DNA of 64,000 bases from Roseovarius confluentis (lineage in GTDB: Bacteria; Pseudomonadota; Alphaproteobacteria; Rhodobacterales; Rhodobacteraceae). The position numbers were made by a program, and so were the translations under genes. Below, piece after piece: positions 16,961 to 24,986 of this stretch (positions within the stretch are counted from its first letter, which is position 1; each line of letters begins with the position of its first letter). The stretch is from NCBI RefSeq assembly GCF_002917925.1, contig NZ_PPFE01000007.1, positions 152,461 to 216,460 of the forward strand, given 5' to 3'. Under the pieces are notes generated by a model that saw only the letters and a program-made list of their open reading frames with translations, was not told the origin of the DNA and did no database searches.

Positions 16961-17952
16961 GCCGCGATCCCCGTCACCTGCGCCAGCGCCTCCTCCACCA
17001 GCGCCGTTCCGGCCCCCGGTTTGGTGGCGTTTTCCGACAGCACCCGCCGCCACGCCCGCGCCCCCGGCTGACCGGCGAAGAGCCCGAGCATGTGCCGCGT
17101 GATCTGGTGCAGCTTACCCCCTGAAATTAAATGGTCTTCGATGTAGGGCAGCATGGCATGCACCGCATCCTCCCCCGTTCGATCCGGGCCTTGGTCGCCA
17201 AAGACCCGCCGATCCGCCGCCCCCAAAACCTCCACGGGCCGGTGATACGCCGCGCGCCCCAGCATCACGCCGTCGAACCCGGCCTCTAGGTGGCCCACCG
17301 CTTCGTCCAGCGTCTCCACCCCGCCGTTGAGCGAGATGTGCAGGTCCGGAAATTGTTCTTTCATCCGCGCCACAAGCGGATAGTCCAAGGGCGGAATATC
17401 CCTGTTTTCCTTGGGGCTTAGCCCTTGCAACCAAGCCTTGCGCGCATGGATTGTAAAGCACCGCACCCCCGCTGCGCTGACCCGCGTCAGAAAGTCAGGC
17501 AAAACGGTCTCGGCCACCTGGTCATCCACGCCGATCCGGCATTTTACCGTTACCTCGGTGTCCACCGCGCCGATCATCGCGGCGCAGCAATCGGCTACCA
17601 GGTCAGGCTGCTTCATCAGCACCGCACCGAAGGTCCCCGACTGCACCCGGTCGCTGGGGCAGCCCACGTTGAGGTTTATTTCGTCATATCCCGCCACGGC
17701 CCCCAGCCGCGCCGCCTCGGCCAATTCGCCGGGCGCCGATCCGCCCAACTGCAAAGCCACGGGATGTTCCTCGGGCGCATGGTCCAAAAGATGCAACGCC
17801 CCACCGCGCACCAATGCCGGCGCGGTCACCATCTCGGTATAAAGCAGGGCGTTCCGCGACAGTTGCCGATGCAGGAACCGGCAGTGCCGATCGGTCCAGT
17901 CCATCATGGGTGCCACGGCAAGCCGGGATGCGTATTTTACCTTTGATTTCAT
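16957..17952 (-). CDS. dusA: tRNA-dihydrouridine(20/20a) synthase DusA, 331 aa
   Basis: An FMN-dependent TIM-barrel enzyme that reduces uridines in the tRNA D-loop using NADPH. Motifs: VAPMMDWTDRHCR at the start, YTEMV, the catalytic cysteine region INLNVGCPSDRVQSGTFGA, VKCRIGVDD, and FTIHARKAWLQGLSPKENR. These longer loops identify the DusA rather than the DusB/C branch. The start codon ATG (MKSKVKYASRLAVAPMMDW) is preceded by the A+T-rich gap. The last bases overlap the oxygenase-like gene. Confidence 0.95.
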   Translation of the reverse strand: MKSKVKYASRLAVAPMMDWTDRHCRFLHRQLSRNALLYTEMVTAPALVRGGALHLLDHAPEEHPVALQLGGSAPGELAEAARLGAVAGYDEINLNVGCPSDRVQSGTFGAVLMKQPDLVADCCAAMIGAVDTEVTVKCRIGVDDQVAETVLPDFLTRVSAAGVRCFTIHARKAWLQGLSPKENRDIPPLDYPLVARMKEQFPDLHISLNGGVETLDEAVGHLEAGFDGVMLGRAAYHRPVEVLGAADRRVFGDQGPDRTGEDAVHAMLPYIEDHLISGGKLHQITRHMLGLFAGQPGARAWRRVLSENATKPGAGTALVEEALAQVTGIAA

Positions 17953-18542
17953 ATCCTTGGCTAATACCTCAATTTGCAGCCACTCGCAGGGTTTTCAAGT
18001 GATTCCCGGAGGTTTTCCTCCGTTTCCCTGGATATTCCAAGATCGCTTGCTACCGCGTAGCAACATACGCCGCCCGCGTCACGTCCGAACCAGAGCCCCA
18101 CCAGGTACGAACTGTCTGGCCGATTTCGGAACCGTCTCAACTTACCCTACTCGGCCGGTTTCCGACCAGATCGGAACGACACCAGATCCTCGATGTTCAG
18201 CAAGAGAGGGGACAGTAATGTCTCATACGACCCAAGTTAGCTCTACAAATTTGCTCAAGCAAATCTCGCGTGAACGCGCAGCCGGCTCTCCCTTTCCCGC
18301 ACTCGCAGGAGTCAGCCGATGCTTCAGGAACCGTAGTGGCGAATAGGATCTGAGCATTGAGACCGTCGGAAATGGGGGTCTCAGACGCAGCGGTTTCCAA
18401 TTCAGCGCCTGACAACCTCGGTTCGGAACATCGATGCGCTGTTCACTTGCTCGACATTCATGCTGTTTTCTATCACAAGAGATTCGGAAATATTGCAGTT
18501 AAATGTAAAAATTGCAAAATCTCGGGACGGGGGAATGCGTAA
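17953..18542. other. 590-bp intergenic region before the TonB receptor
   Basis: I see no convincing gene. It must hold the dusA promoter (left) and the receptor promoter (right). CGGAGG-TTTT-CCTCCG at 18007-18022 and TGAGACC/GGTCTCA at 18358-18383 are small hairpins. The last 70 bases are A+T-rich. I looked for a cobalamin riboswitch B12-box before the receptor and did not find one. A cysteine-rich 72-codon frame on the minus strand at 18197-18415 has no good ribosome site. Confidence 0.5.
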
Positions 18543-20543
18543 ATGGGGAACGGGATCAGGAAAACATCAGCTTGGGTGATCTCACTGGCGGGCGCCGCTG
18601 TCGGGACATTTGCATCGGCCCAAGAGGAGCCGTTCGAGCTTCCCGAGATCGTTTTGCCACCTGCGGGTGGGGCCGGCCCGATCAGCGAGGCTGCATCGAC
18701 GAAGCAGGTCATAACTTCCGAAGAGTTCGAGCGGCAGGGCGCACGTACGCTCGGCGAGGCGCTCGATCTTGCCAACGGCATCAACGTGCGGTTTGGCGGC
18801 GACGGGACGCGCCGCATCGATATTCGCGGTCTTCGCACCCGCCAGGTCCTGCTTCTCGTCGATGGTGTGCCGGTACGTTCCAGTATCGATGGGCAATTCG
18901 ATCCTGACCGTTTCGCCCTCGGCGGCGTGGACAGGATCGAAATCACCCGCGGGGCATCGTCCGTGCTGTATGGTCCAGGCGCATCCGCAGGCGTCGTGAA
19001 CCTGATCACCAAGGACGGTGGCAAAGGCCTTTCCGGCAGTTTCGGCGTCGCGACGGGCACCGGGGGCACAAACCAGGTTGAAGGCTCCATCGCTTACGGC
19101 TCGGATCGTGGCAACCTTCGCTTCAGCGGAACGTGGAGCGGGCGCGACGACTACCCGCTTTCGGACGATTTCACCGCGACACCGGTTCAACCGAATGGCG
19201 ACCGGATCAACAGTGACCGAGAAGAGACCAAGCTTTTGGCAAGTGGCGTCTACCGGCTCAACAGTGACACATCAATCGGGTTCAGTGCGACCTATTCCGA
19301 AGGTGAATACGGCAAGCCGCCTTCGATCTATGACCGTGCGGTCGACGATTTCGCAAGTCGTACGCGGTTCGAGCGTGTCGAGAATTACTCGGTACGCGGC
19401 TTTCAGATCGTCGGAACGCACCAGGTCGGAACTCTCACCTTCACGCCGCGCCTCTATTATTCAGAAGAGCAGGAATTCACGAAGAGCTACGACGACGCCG
19501 GCTTCGACACGCAAACTGCCGCGGGGTCTTTCACCGAAGACGCGACCAGCACGATCTGGGGAAGCCAGTTGCTCGTGACCTCCGACCTCAACGGCGCAGG
19601 TCAACTTTCGGGCATGCTTGGCTATGAGCATCAGGATTGGTCCGCCAGCGGGATTGAACGAGTCTCCGGCGGCGGCGGTGGAGGCGGCGGAGGCGGTGTA
19701 ACGCAGCAGCCCATTAACACAAACGCTTCTGCCGAAATACTGAGCGCCGGTATCGAATACGAATTTCGCCCCGTCGATCCGCTCGGCCTGGTTGTCGGGC
19801 TCGGCTATGCTCAGCAAACTAGGAACGGCCAAACAGATGGGGACACGTATTACCGCATCGCTGCGACCTACGATCTCGACAGCCAAACCACGCTTCGCGC
19901 CCAGCATGCCCGAGAAATCCGATTCCCGACTTTGCGGGACCTTTTCGCCGCGGATCGCGGAAACCCGAACCTCGATCCGGAGCGGACACTGCATTACGAG
20001 GTCGGCATCGACCGAAGCTTCGCCTTTTGGAACGCGACACTGTCCGCAAGCCTCTTTCAGACCGACGCCAAGGACTATATCGAGCGCGGCCCGAGCGGTC
20101 TGTCCGAGAACGTCGAGAAGCTACGGATGCGCGGGCTGGAAATCGACTATCGCGCCTCGCCGATTGAACCCCTGACGGTGGGTCTCGGCTACACATTTCT
20201 CGATGCCGAAAACCGCAGTGTTGCCGCGCCTTCCAGAGATCTGCAGAACCGGCCGCGGCACAAGTTCGTGCTGTCGGGCAGCTATCGCTTCAACGGCGGG
20301 ACCCGCATTGATGCACAATATCTCGCGGTTCTGGACAACCTGACGCTCAACCGCAATGGAACGCAATCTCGAAACGTGGGGGACTTCCATCTGGTCGACC
20401 TCGGAGTCACGCACGCGTTCGAAGGACAGAACGCCGAAATCTATGGACGTGTCCGCAACCTCTTCGACGAGGATTACCAAGACAGCTACGGGTTCGTGCA
20501 GGCCGGGCGGACCTTTCAGGTCGGCGGGCGCATCCGCTTCTGA
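18543..20543 (+). CDS. TonB-dependent outer-membrane receptor, 666 aa
   Basis: Signal peptide ends around ASAQ (residue 27). The plug domain follows (KQVITSEEFERQGARTLGEALDLANGI; 'VLLLVDGVPVRSSIDGQ'; 'DRIEITRGASSVLYGPGASAGVVNLITK'). A 22-strand barrel then ends in GRIRF with the terminal Phe needed for outer-membrane assembly. A GGGGGA site lies 8 bases before the ATG at 18543. A run of ten Gly codons (19668-19697) sits in an extracellular loop. The gene heads an ECF-importer cluster on the same strand, so it probably brings that importer's ligand across the outer membrane. BtuB-like in general shape; the ligand is unknown. Confidence 0.92.
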   Translation: MGNGIRKTSAWVISLAGAAVGTFASAQEEPFELPEIVLPPAGGAGPISEAASTKQVITSEEFERQGARTLGEALDLANGINVRFGGDGTRRIDIRGLRTRQVLLLVDGVPVRSSIDGQFDPDRFALGGVDRIEITRGASSVLYGPGASAGVVNLITKDGGKGLSGSFGVATGTGGTNQVEGSIAYGSDRGNLRFSGTWSGRDDYPLSDDFTATPVQPNGDRINSDREETKLLASGVYRLNSDTSIGFSATYSEGEYGKPPSIYDRAVDDFASRTRFERVENYSVRGFQIVGTHQVGTLTFTPRLYYSEEQEFTKSYDDAGFDTQTAAGSFTEDATSTIWGSQLLVTSDLNGAGQLSGMLGYEHQDWSASGIERVSGGGGGGGGGGVTQQPINTNASAEILSAGIEYEFRPVDPLGLVVGLGYAQQTRNGQTDGDTYYRIAATYDLDSQTTLRAQHAREIRFPTLRDLFAADRGNPNLDPERTLHYEVGIDRSFAFWNATLSASLFQTDAKDYIERGPSGLSENVEKLRMRGLEIDYRASPIEPLTVGLGYTFLDAENRSVAAPSRDLQNRPRHKFVLSGSYRFNGGTRIDAQYLAVLDNLTLNRNGTQSRNVGDFHLVDLGVTHAFEGQNAEIYGRVRNLFDEDYQDSYGFVQAGRTFQVGGRIRF

Positions 20544-20556
20544 GAAAGTGACGGCC

Positions 20557-21108
20557 ATGACAGGGCATTCGGACAAGGGATACATCGGCGGCTTTCGACT
20601 GCGCGAGGCGATGTTCCTCACGCTATGTACGGTTTTGCTGGTAAGCACGAAGATCTTTTTCCGTCTGAAACTGGGCATTCCGGGACACAGCGCGATCTTT
20701 CTCGCGTTCTGCCTTGTCCTCGGACGCACGCTGGTGCCGCGCGGGCTTTCGGCGACGTTCGTGGGCGTTTTGGGTGGCCTGGCCATGATGGCACTCGGGC
20801 TGGGCAAGACCGGGCCGCTGGTCCTGCTTCAGACCGGCATGGCAGGACTGATGGTCGACGCGCTGGCAGCCCTCGGGTTGACAAGGCAGTTCTGGGGCGC
20901 GGCCCTGCTTGGGCTTGCCGCCGGTCTGGGACGCGGACCTGCGCAACTGGCACAGAACCTTCTGATTGGCATGGATTGGAATCTGGCACTGACCACGGCG
21001 GGGCTGAAACTGATCCCCGCGGCAATGTTCGGTTTGCTTGGCGGGGTTCTGGCCTTTCTCGTGGCACGGCGGCTTGAACGTGGCGGACTATCACCGGGGG
21101 TATCATGA
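20557..21108 (+). CDS. ECF-transporter S component-like membrane protein, 183 aa
   Basis: A very hydrophobic protein with five or six predicted helices, no signal peptide, and small-residue-rich helices (GHSAIFLAFCLVLGRTLV, LGGLAMMALGLGKTGPLVLLQTGMAGLMVDALAALGL). Size and pattern fit a substrate-binding S component of an energy-coupling-factor importer. The following fused EcfA ATPase and EcfT protein support this. The start at 20557 gives a sensible N-terminus; a GTG at 20548 is an alternative. The stop overlaps the next gene as ATGA. Vitamin-specific motifs were not recognised, so the ligand is open. Confidence 0.72.
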   Translation: MTGHSDKGYIGGFRLREAMFLTLCTVLLVSTKIFFRLKLGIPGHSAIFLAFCLVLGRTLVPRGLSATFVGVLGGLAMMALGLGKTGPLVLLQTGMAGLMVDALAALGLTRQFWGAALLGLAAGLGRGPAQLAQNLLIGMDWNLALTTAGLKLIPAAMFGLLGGVLAFLVARRLERGGLSPGVS

Positions 21109-21848
21109 AACACGTCTCACCTCTCGATCCGAGCCTTTTGCTGATCGGAGTCGAGGATACGGATGTCGAAGGGGCCGAACTTGGCACCGGCAAGATCACG
21201 CGGCGGCTGAAGGACGTCCTTCCGACCGGCGCCGAGATGGTCGGCGTGGTCCGGCATCAGTTCCTGATGGTTCCCGAGATTCCCTACACCTCCTGGAACA
21301 GCCCGGCCTGCGCCATCGTGCGCGTGTCCGATCCGTCACTCGTGCCCGAGGTCGCAAAGGCGACCCGCGACCATGTCCGCGCCCTGGCCTCCAACGGAAG
21401 CGATCCGGGCATCTGCCTTGGCCTCGTGCGGGACGTTGCACCCCGGGTAATTGAACATGGCGTCGATTGCCGGCGCCGCGTGCTGACGCAGGCCGACGCG
21501 ATCCGCACCGGCAAAGGCCTGATCCTCGAGGGCCTGGGCGGCGACAATGGTGGCATAATCGGTGCGCTTGGTGCGGTCGGGCTTACCGCGCACGGCTGGT
21601 GCGGACGCTTCATCGAGGTAACGGCGCTGGAAGAGCGGCCGCTCGACAACTCGGTCGCAGACCTTGCCGAGTGCGGCGTGCGACTGGCCGTGATGGAGCG
21701 CGATGCGCCGCCGCCGCTGGATGAAGACCGGGTGATCGTGCCGGATCAGTTCCGCCCCGTGCTGATCGGCGGCGTCCCGGTTCTGATGGTCCACGAGGCC
21801 GCGCCGGGACGATGGGAGACAAAGCCCTGGCCGAAGCGCAACCATTGA
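21105..21848 (+). CDS. TiaS-like domain protein in an ECF cassette, 247 aa
   Basis: The N-terminus LLIGVEDTDVEGAELGTGK resembles the GxDDTD...G motif of the kinase-like domain of archaeal TiaS (the tRNA-Ile2 agmatinylcytidine synthetase), here with Glu-Asp-Thr-Asp. Further stretches (HQFLMVPEIPYTSWNSPACAI; EGLGGDNGGIIGALGAVGL) suit the DUF1743/TiaS-like fold. The zinc ribbon and OB domains of TiaS are absent, so it is not a full TiaS. The gene is locked between S component (ATGA overlap) and ATPase (37-bp overlap), which argues for a role in handling the transported compound. Confidence 0.6.
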   Translation: MKHVSPLDPSLLLIGVEDTDVEGAELGTGKITRRLKDVLPTGAEMVGVVRHQFLMVPEIPYTSWNSPACAIVRVSDPSLVPEVAKATRDHVRALASNGSDPGICLGLVRDVAPRVIEHGVDCRRRVLTQADAIRTGKGLILEGLGGDNGGIIGALGAVGLTAHGWCGRFIEVTALEERPLDNSVADLAECGVRLAVMERDAPPPLDEDRVIVPDQFRPVLIGGVPVLMVHEAAPGRWETKPWPKRNH

Positions 21849-23095
21849 CGGCCGAACTGACGGTCCCGGGCGAGTTGACCTTGGTCGCGGGACCGACCGG
21901 GACCGGAAAGACGACGCTTCTTTCCAGAGCGTTGCGCGACTGGCGCGCGGCGCACCCGGCACGCTGGCCCGGTGCTGTTCTGCTTGGGCAGAATCCCGCG
22001 ACACAGCTCGTGGGCGAGACCGTAGAGGAAGAGGTCGCCTTCGCATTGGTCGCAGCCCAGATGCCGGATGCGGAAATCGCCCGTCGCACGGCCCGCGCTC
22101 TCGCGACTTTCGGGCTGGACGACCGCGCCAAAGCCCGAACCGACGCTCTTTCTATGGGCTGGAAATGCCGGACACTTCTCGGCGCGCTGCACGCGCTGGA
22201 ACCCGATGCGCTTTTTCTCGACGAGCCTTACGCACAGTTGGACGACACCGGGCGGAGGCGGCTCGACGCTGCGATCACCGAATGGCTGGGCCAAGGCCGT
22301 GCGGTCGTCGTCAGCGCGGCAGAGGCCCTGGAAACGGTGGGCGGGTTGCCTTCTGGCCGGACCCGCCTGCTCCATGCCGAGACAGGCCTTCGACCCGAGC
22401 CGGATCTTGTGGCCGGCTTTTGCGAAAAGTGGCCCGATCACGCCCCCGACACCCCAACAGGGTCTGCAGTTGAGCTACTGTCCTTCACGGCAGGCTACGA
22501 AGATACGTCGGCGGTTTTGCGCGACATCGATCTTGTCTTGCCGCCGGGCTCGATATCCGTGGTCAGCGGTGCAAATGGCTGCGGCAAGTCCACACTTCTG
22601 CGCGCGGTCGCCGGCGACATGCCGGCACTCTCGGGCACGCGGCGCATCCTGGGGCACGACATGGCAGGCGCGGGCAATCTGCCCCGGGAAACCGCGCTTG
22701 TTCTGCAAGATCCTGAACTGCACCTGACCGGCCGCACCGTGCGCGGCGAGATCGAAGTGGCCAGCGCCATTCCGAAACCGGGCGCCGAGACGTGCCTTCG
22801 CATCTTCGGTCTCTCGCAGTTCGCCGAGCAGGCTGCCCTTAACCTGTCACACGGCCAGAAACAGGCGCTGGTTCTGGCCTGCGCGGTTGCATCGATGCCC
22901 CGCCTTCTTTTGCTGGACGAGGCCTTTTGCGGGCTGGATGCCAGCGCTATGGCATCAATACTCTCTGCTCTTCGACGGATCGTGCACCGTACAGGGTTGA
23001 CGGTCATTGCGGTTACTCACGATCCGCAAGGTCCTGTTCCGGACTTTGCCGATCGACACCTTCGCATGTCGAACGGGAAACTCATCGATGTCTGA
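21812..23095 (+). CDS. fused two-domain ECF-type ABC ATPase, 427 aa
   Basis: Two nucleotide-binding domains in one chain, equivalent to EcfA plus EcfA'. Domain 1 has Walker A GPTGTGKTT, Q-loop LGQNPATQLVGETVEEEVAF, a degenerate signature LSMGWKCR instead of LSGGQ, and Walker B ALFLDEPYAQLD. Domain 2 has Walker A GANGCGKST, signature LSHGQKQALVLA and Walker B LLLLDEAFCGLD. It energises import together with the T component. The ATG at 21812 lies inside the end of the previous gene. Confidence 0.85.
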   Translation: MGDKALAEAQPLTAELTVPGELTLVAGPTGTGKTTLLSRALRDWRAAHPARWPGAVLLGQNPATQLVGETVEEEVAFALVAAQMPDAEIARRTARALATFGLDDRAKARTDALSMGWKCRTLLGALHALEPDALFLDEPYAQLDDTGRRRLDAAITEWLGQGRAVVVSAAEALETVGGLPSGRTRLLHAETGLRPEPDLVAGFCEKWPDHAPDTPTGSAVELLSFTAGYEDTSAVLRDIDLVLPPGSISVVSGANGCGKSTLLRAVAGDMPALSGTRRILGHDMAGAGNLPRETALVLQDPELHLTGRTVRGEIEVASAIPKPGAETCLRIFGLSQFAEQAALNLSHGQKQALVLACAVASMPRLLLLDEAFCGLDASAMASILSALRRIVHRTGLTVIAVTHDPQGPVPDFADRHLRMSNGKLIDV

Positions 23096-23693
23096 TACGC
23101 GCGGGCCTGCCACTGTCTGGACTCGCACACTGTTTCTCTGGATGGTCGCGCTTGCCATCGCACTGTTCGGCGTTCTGGCACCGGCGACCTGGCTGCCCCT
23201 GCTGAGTTTGCTCGCAACCGGACTATTCATCGCAACCGCGGGGCCAAGGGCCACGCTTCGCGACGCGCGGCCGTTGGCGTGGCATGCGCCTGTTCTGCTG
23301 CTCGGCATGCTGATCGTGAACGGCAGGGTCGACTGGGCCTTGGCGCTGGAAATCTCGGTCCGGTTCATGCTGACGGCCATGCCGATCTTCTGGCTGCATC
23401 GGCTGACGGCCCCGACCCACCTCTTGACGCTGTTTGAGCGCGTACTGCCGTTCAGGCTTCGGCTCATCCTCCTTTTTGCCCTTCGGATTTGGCCACTGCT
23501 ATTGCGTGACATGAGGGACATCCTCCTCGTCGCCCGGTTAAGCGGCACTTGGCCCGCCCGCCTGCGCGACGTCCGACCGCGCCACTTCGTTCATGCGCCC
23601 GGACGCATCATGATGCCCCTCGGGGTGAGAGCGATCCGTCTTTCCGACGATATGGCCCGCAGTCTCGAGGCGCGCGGCCTGGATCAATTGTGA
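23088..23693 (+). CDS. ECF transporter T component (EcfT/CbiQ-like), 201 aa
   Basis: A membrane protein with about five helices and the coupling helices near the C-terminus that carry the Ala-Arg-Gly/Ser motif (ARGL at the end: MARSLEARGLDQL). 'MRDILLVARLSGTWPARLRDVRP' forms the other coupling segment. The start ATG overlaps the ATPase gene by 8 bp. It completes the ECF importer. No gene follows in the operon; an IS remnant begins about 120 bp later. Confidence 0.85.
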   Translation: MSDTRGPATVWTRTLFLWMVALAIALFGVLAPATWLPLLSLLATGLFIATAGPRATLRDARPLAWHAPVLLLGMLIVNGRVDWALALEISVRFMLTAMPIFWLHRLTAPTHLLTLFERVLPFRLRLILLFALRIWPLLLRDMRDILLVARLSGTWPARLRDVRPRHFVHAPGRIMMPLGVRAIRLSDDMARSLEARGLDQL

Positions 23694-23810
23694 AAGGGGA
23701 GAAACACAGCCGGTGCGAGCTTTGGCCAGCACCATGGATCAGCTGTCGTTTCCGGATAACAATGGTGATGCCTTACTGATCAGCCTCACTTGAGTGATCC
23801 AATTTGATTG

Positions 23811-24094
23811 TTAGTGCATGACTGGCCTTGGGTCCATCTGGACGATGGTTTCCGGGGCCGGTGGGCGTTAGCCCAGAGCACTGCGAGGGCGTTTTGTGTT
23901 GTAGTGTTTCCTCCATTCTTCGATCAGGATTTGGGCTTCTCGCAGGCTGTAGAAGACTTCACCATTCAAGAACTCATCGCGGACCCGGGCATCGATGACA
24001 TTGCCTGAGTTCAGCTTCCTATCTATGCGGATGGCCAGACATTCTCGGCTGTATTCAACGATGATGTTGAGCGTGTGAGACGACCAATATTGCG
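23811..24094 (-). pseudogene. IS3-family transposase (OrfB) remnant, internally deleted
   Basis: Translating the minus strand gives LNIIVEYSRECLAIRIDRKLN, then NVIDARVRDEFLNGEVFYSL, REAQILIEEWRKHYNTKRPRS and RPPAPETIV. This is the well-known C-terminal half of IS3-family integrase-type transposases. The block between RKL...VID and the RDE...NGE motif, which should hold the second catalytic Asp and Glu, is missing. A TAA also interrupts the usual GYRPPAPE (after SALG). The upstream half is absent too. It is a dead relic between the ECF cassette and the FNR-box island, and marks past insertion or recombination at the island edge. Confidence 0.88.
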
Positions 24095-24185
24095 GCTACG
24101 AAGTACTCGATTGGTATTTGACGACAGCGCGGCCGCTCTTCGACTTCGCCAACCCGGAAATTTGCCGCGCTACTTCGAACGAGCC

Positions 24186-24199
24186 TTGATCAGGATCAA
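24186..24199 (+). promoter_or_regulatory. FNR-type box
   Basis: TTGATCAGGATCAA, a perfect FNR half-site pair. Its centre is 82 bp before the ABC ATPase start at 24275. A class II promoter (centre at -41.5) would start transcription near 24234. Confidence 0.8.
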
Positions 24200-24274
24200 T
24201 GCATATCACTCGCCCTCGTCCATTTCATTGAGAACCCAAGTGCCCGTTTGGGAAGCGGCGCGGAAAGGATGGCG

Positions 24275-24979
24275 ATGGACAGCGTTTTTCGGACCGAAGG
24301 CCTGACGAAGGTCTACGACACTGGCACGCTGCAAGTGCGTGCCCTCGATGTTGTGGACCTCGAACTCTATCGCGGGCAGCTCGCCGTTCTGCTGGGGCCG
24401 TCGGGCAGTGGCAAATCAACGCTTCTGAACATCCTGGGCGGGCTTGACCACGCCACCGATGGCCGCGTCTGGTTCCGCGATACCGAGCTTACGGGCATGA
24501 ACGACAAACAGCTCACGCTCTACCGGCGCGCCCATGTCGGATTCGTTTTCCAGTTCTACAACCTCGTCGCCAGCCTGACCGCCTGCGAGAATGTCCAGCT
24601 TGTCACCGACGTCGCCCGCACGCCCATGCGCGCCGAAGAGGCGCTGGAGCGCGTCGGGCTCTCGCACCGCCTGCATCACTTCCCGGCCGAGATGTCAGGC
24701 GGCGAGCAACAGCGCGTCGCCATCGCCCGCGCCATCGCGAAGCGCCCCGAGGTGCTGCTTTGCGACGAACCCACCGGTGCACTGGACAGCCAGACCGGGG
24801 TGCAGGTGCTGGAGGCCCTGCGCGAAGTGAACGAGGATCTCGGCACCTCCACGGTGGTCATCACCCACAACGTGGGGATACGGAAAATGGCGCACCGGGT
24901 GATCTGGTTCCTCGATGGCCGCATCGACCGCGTCGAAGAAAACGCCACCCGCGTCGCGCCGGCAGAGATCTCGTGGTGA
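24275..24979 (+). CDS. MacB/LolD-type ABC exporter ATPase, 234 aa
   Basis: A single nucleotide-binding domain with Walker [10 protein letters not shown], signature [16 protein letters not shown] and Walker [14 protein letters not shown], followed by the switch His in VVITHNVG. The phrase '[20 protein letters not shown]' is typical of MacB/LolD/FtsE-like ATPases. I chose the ATG at 24275 because GGAAAGG lies 6 bases upstream. It starts a three-gene exporter operon (ATPase, FtsX-type permease, HlyD-type adaptor) preceded by a perfect FNR box. Confidence 0.9.
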   Translation: MDSVFRTEGLTKVYDTGTLQVRALDVVDLELYRGQLAVLLGPSGSGKSTLLNILGGLDHATDGRVWFRDTELTGMNDKQLTLYRRAHVGFVFQFYNLVASLTACENVQLVTDVARTPMRAEEALERVGLSHRLHHFPAEMSGGEQQRVAIARAIAKRPEVLLCDEPTGALDSQTGVQVLEALREVNEDLGTSTVVITHNVGIRKMAHRVIWFLDGRIDRVEENATRVAPAEISW

Positions 24980-24986
24980 GGCCGGC

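Noticed and set aside
18197..18415. 72-codon cysteine-rich frame (possible small toxin or lanthipeptide precursor)
   Set aside because: No ribosome site, no leader-like motif and no modifying enzyme nearby; the receptor and its leader explain the region better.
18350..18542. Cobalamin or other riboswitch before the TonB receptor
   Set aside because: No B12 box or other known aptamer core was found by eye. The region has only small hairpins.
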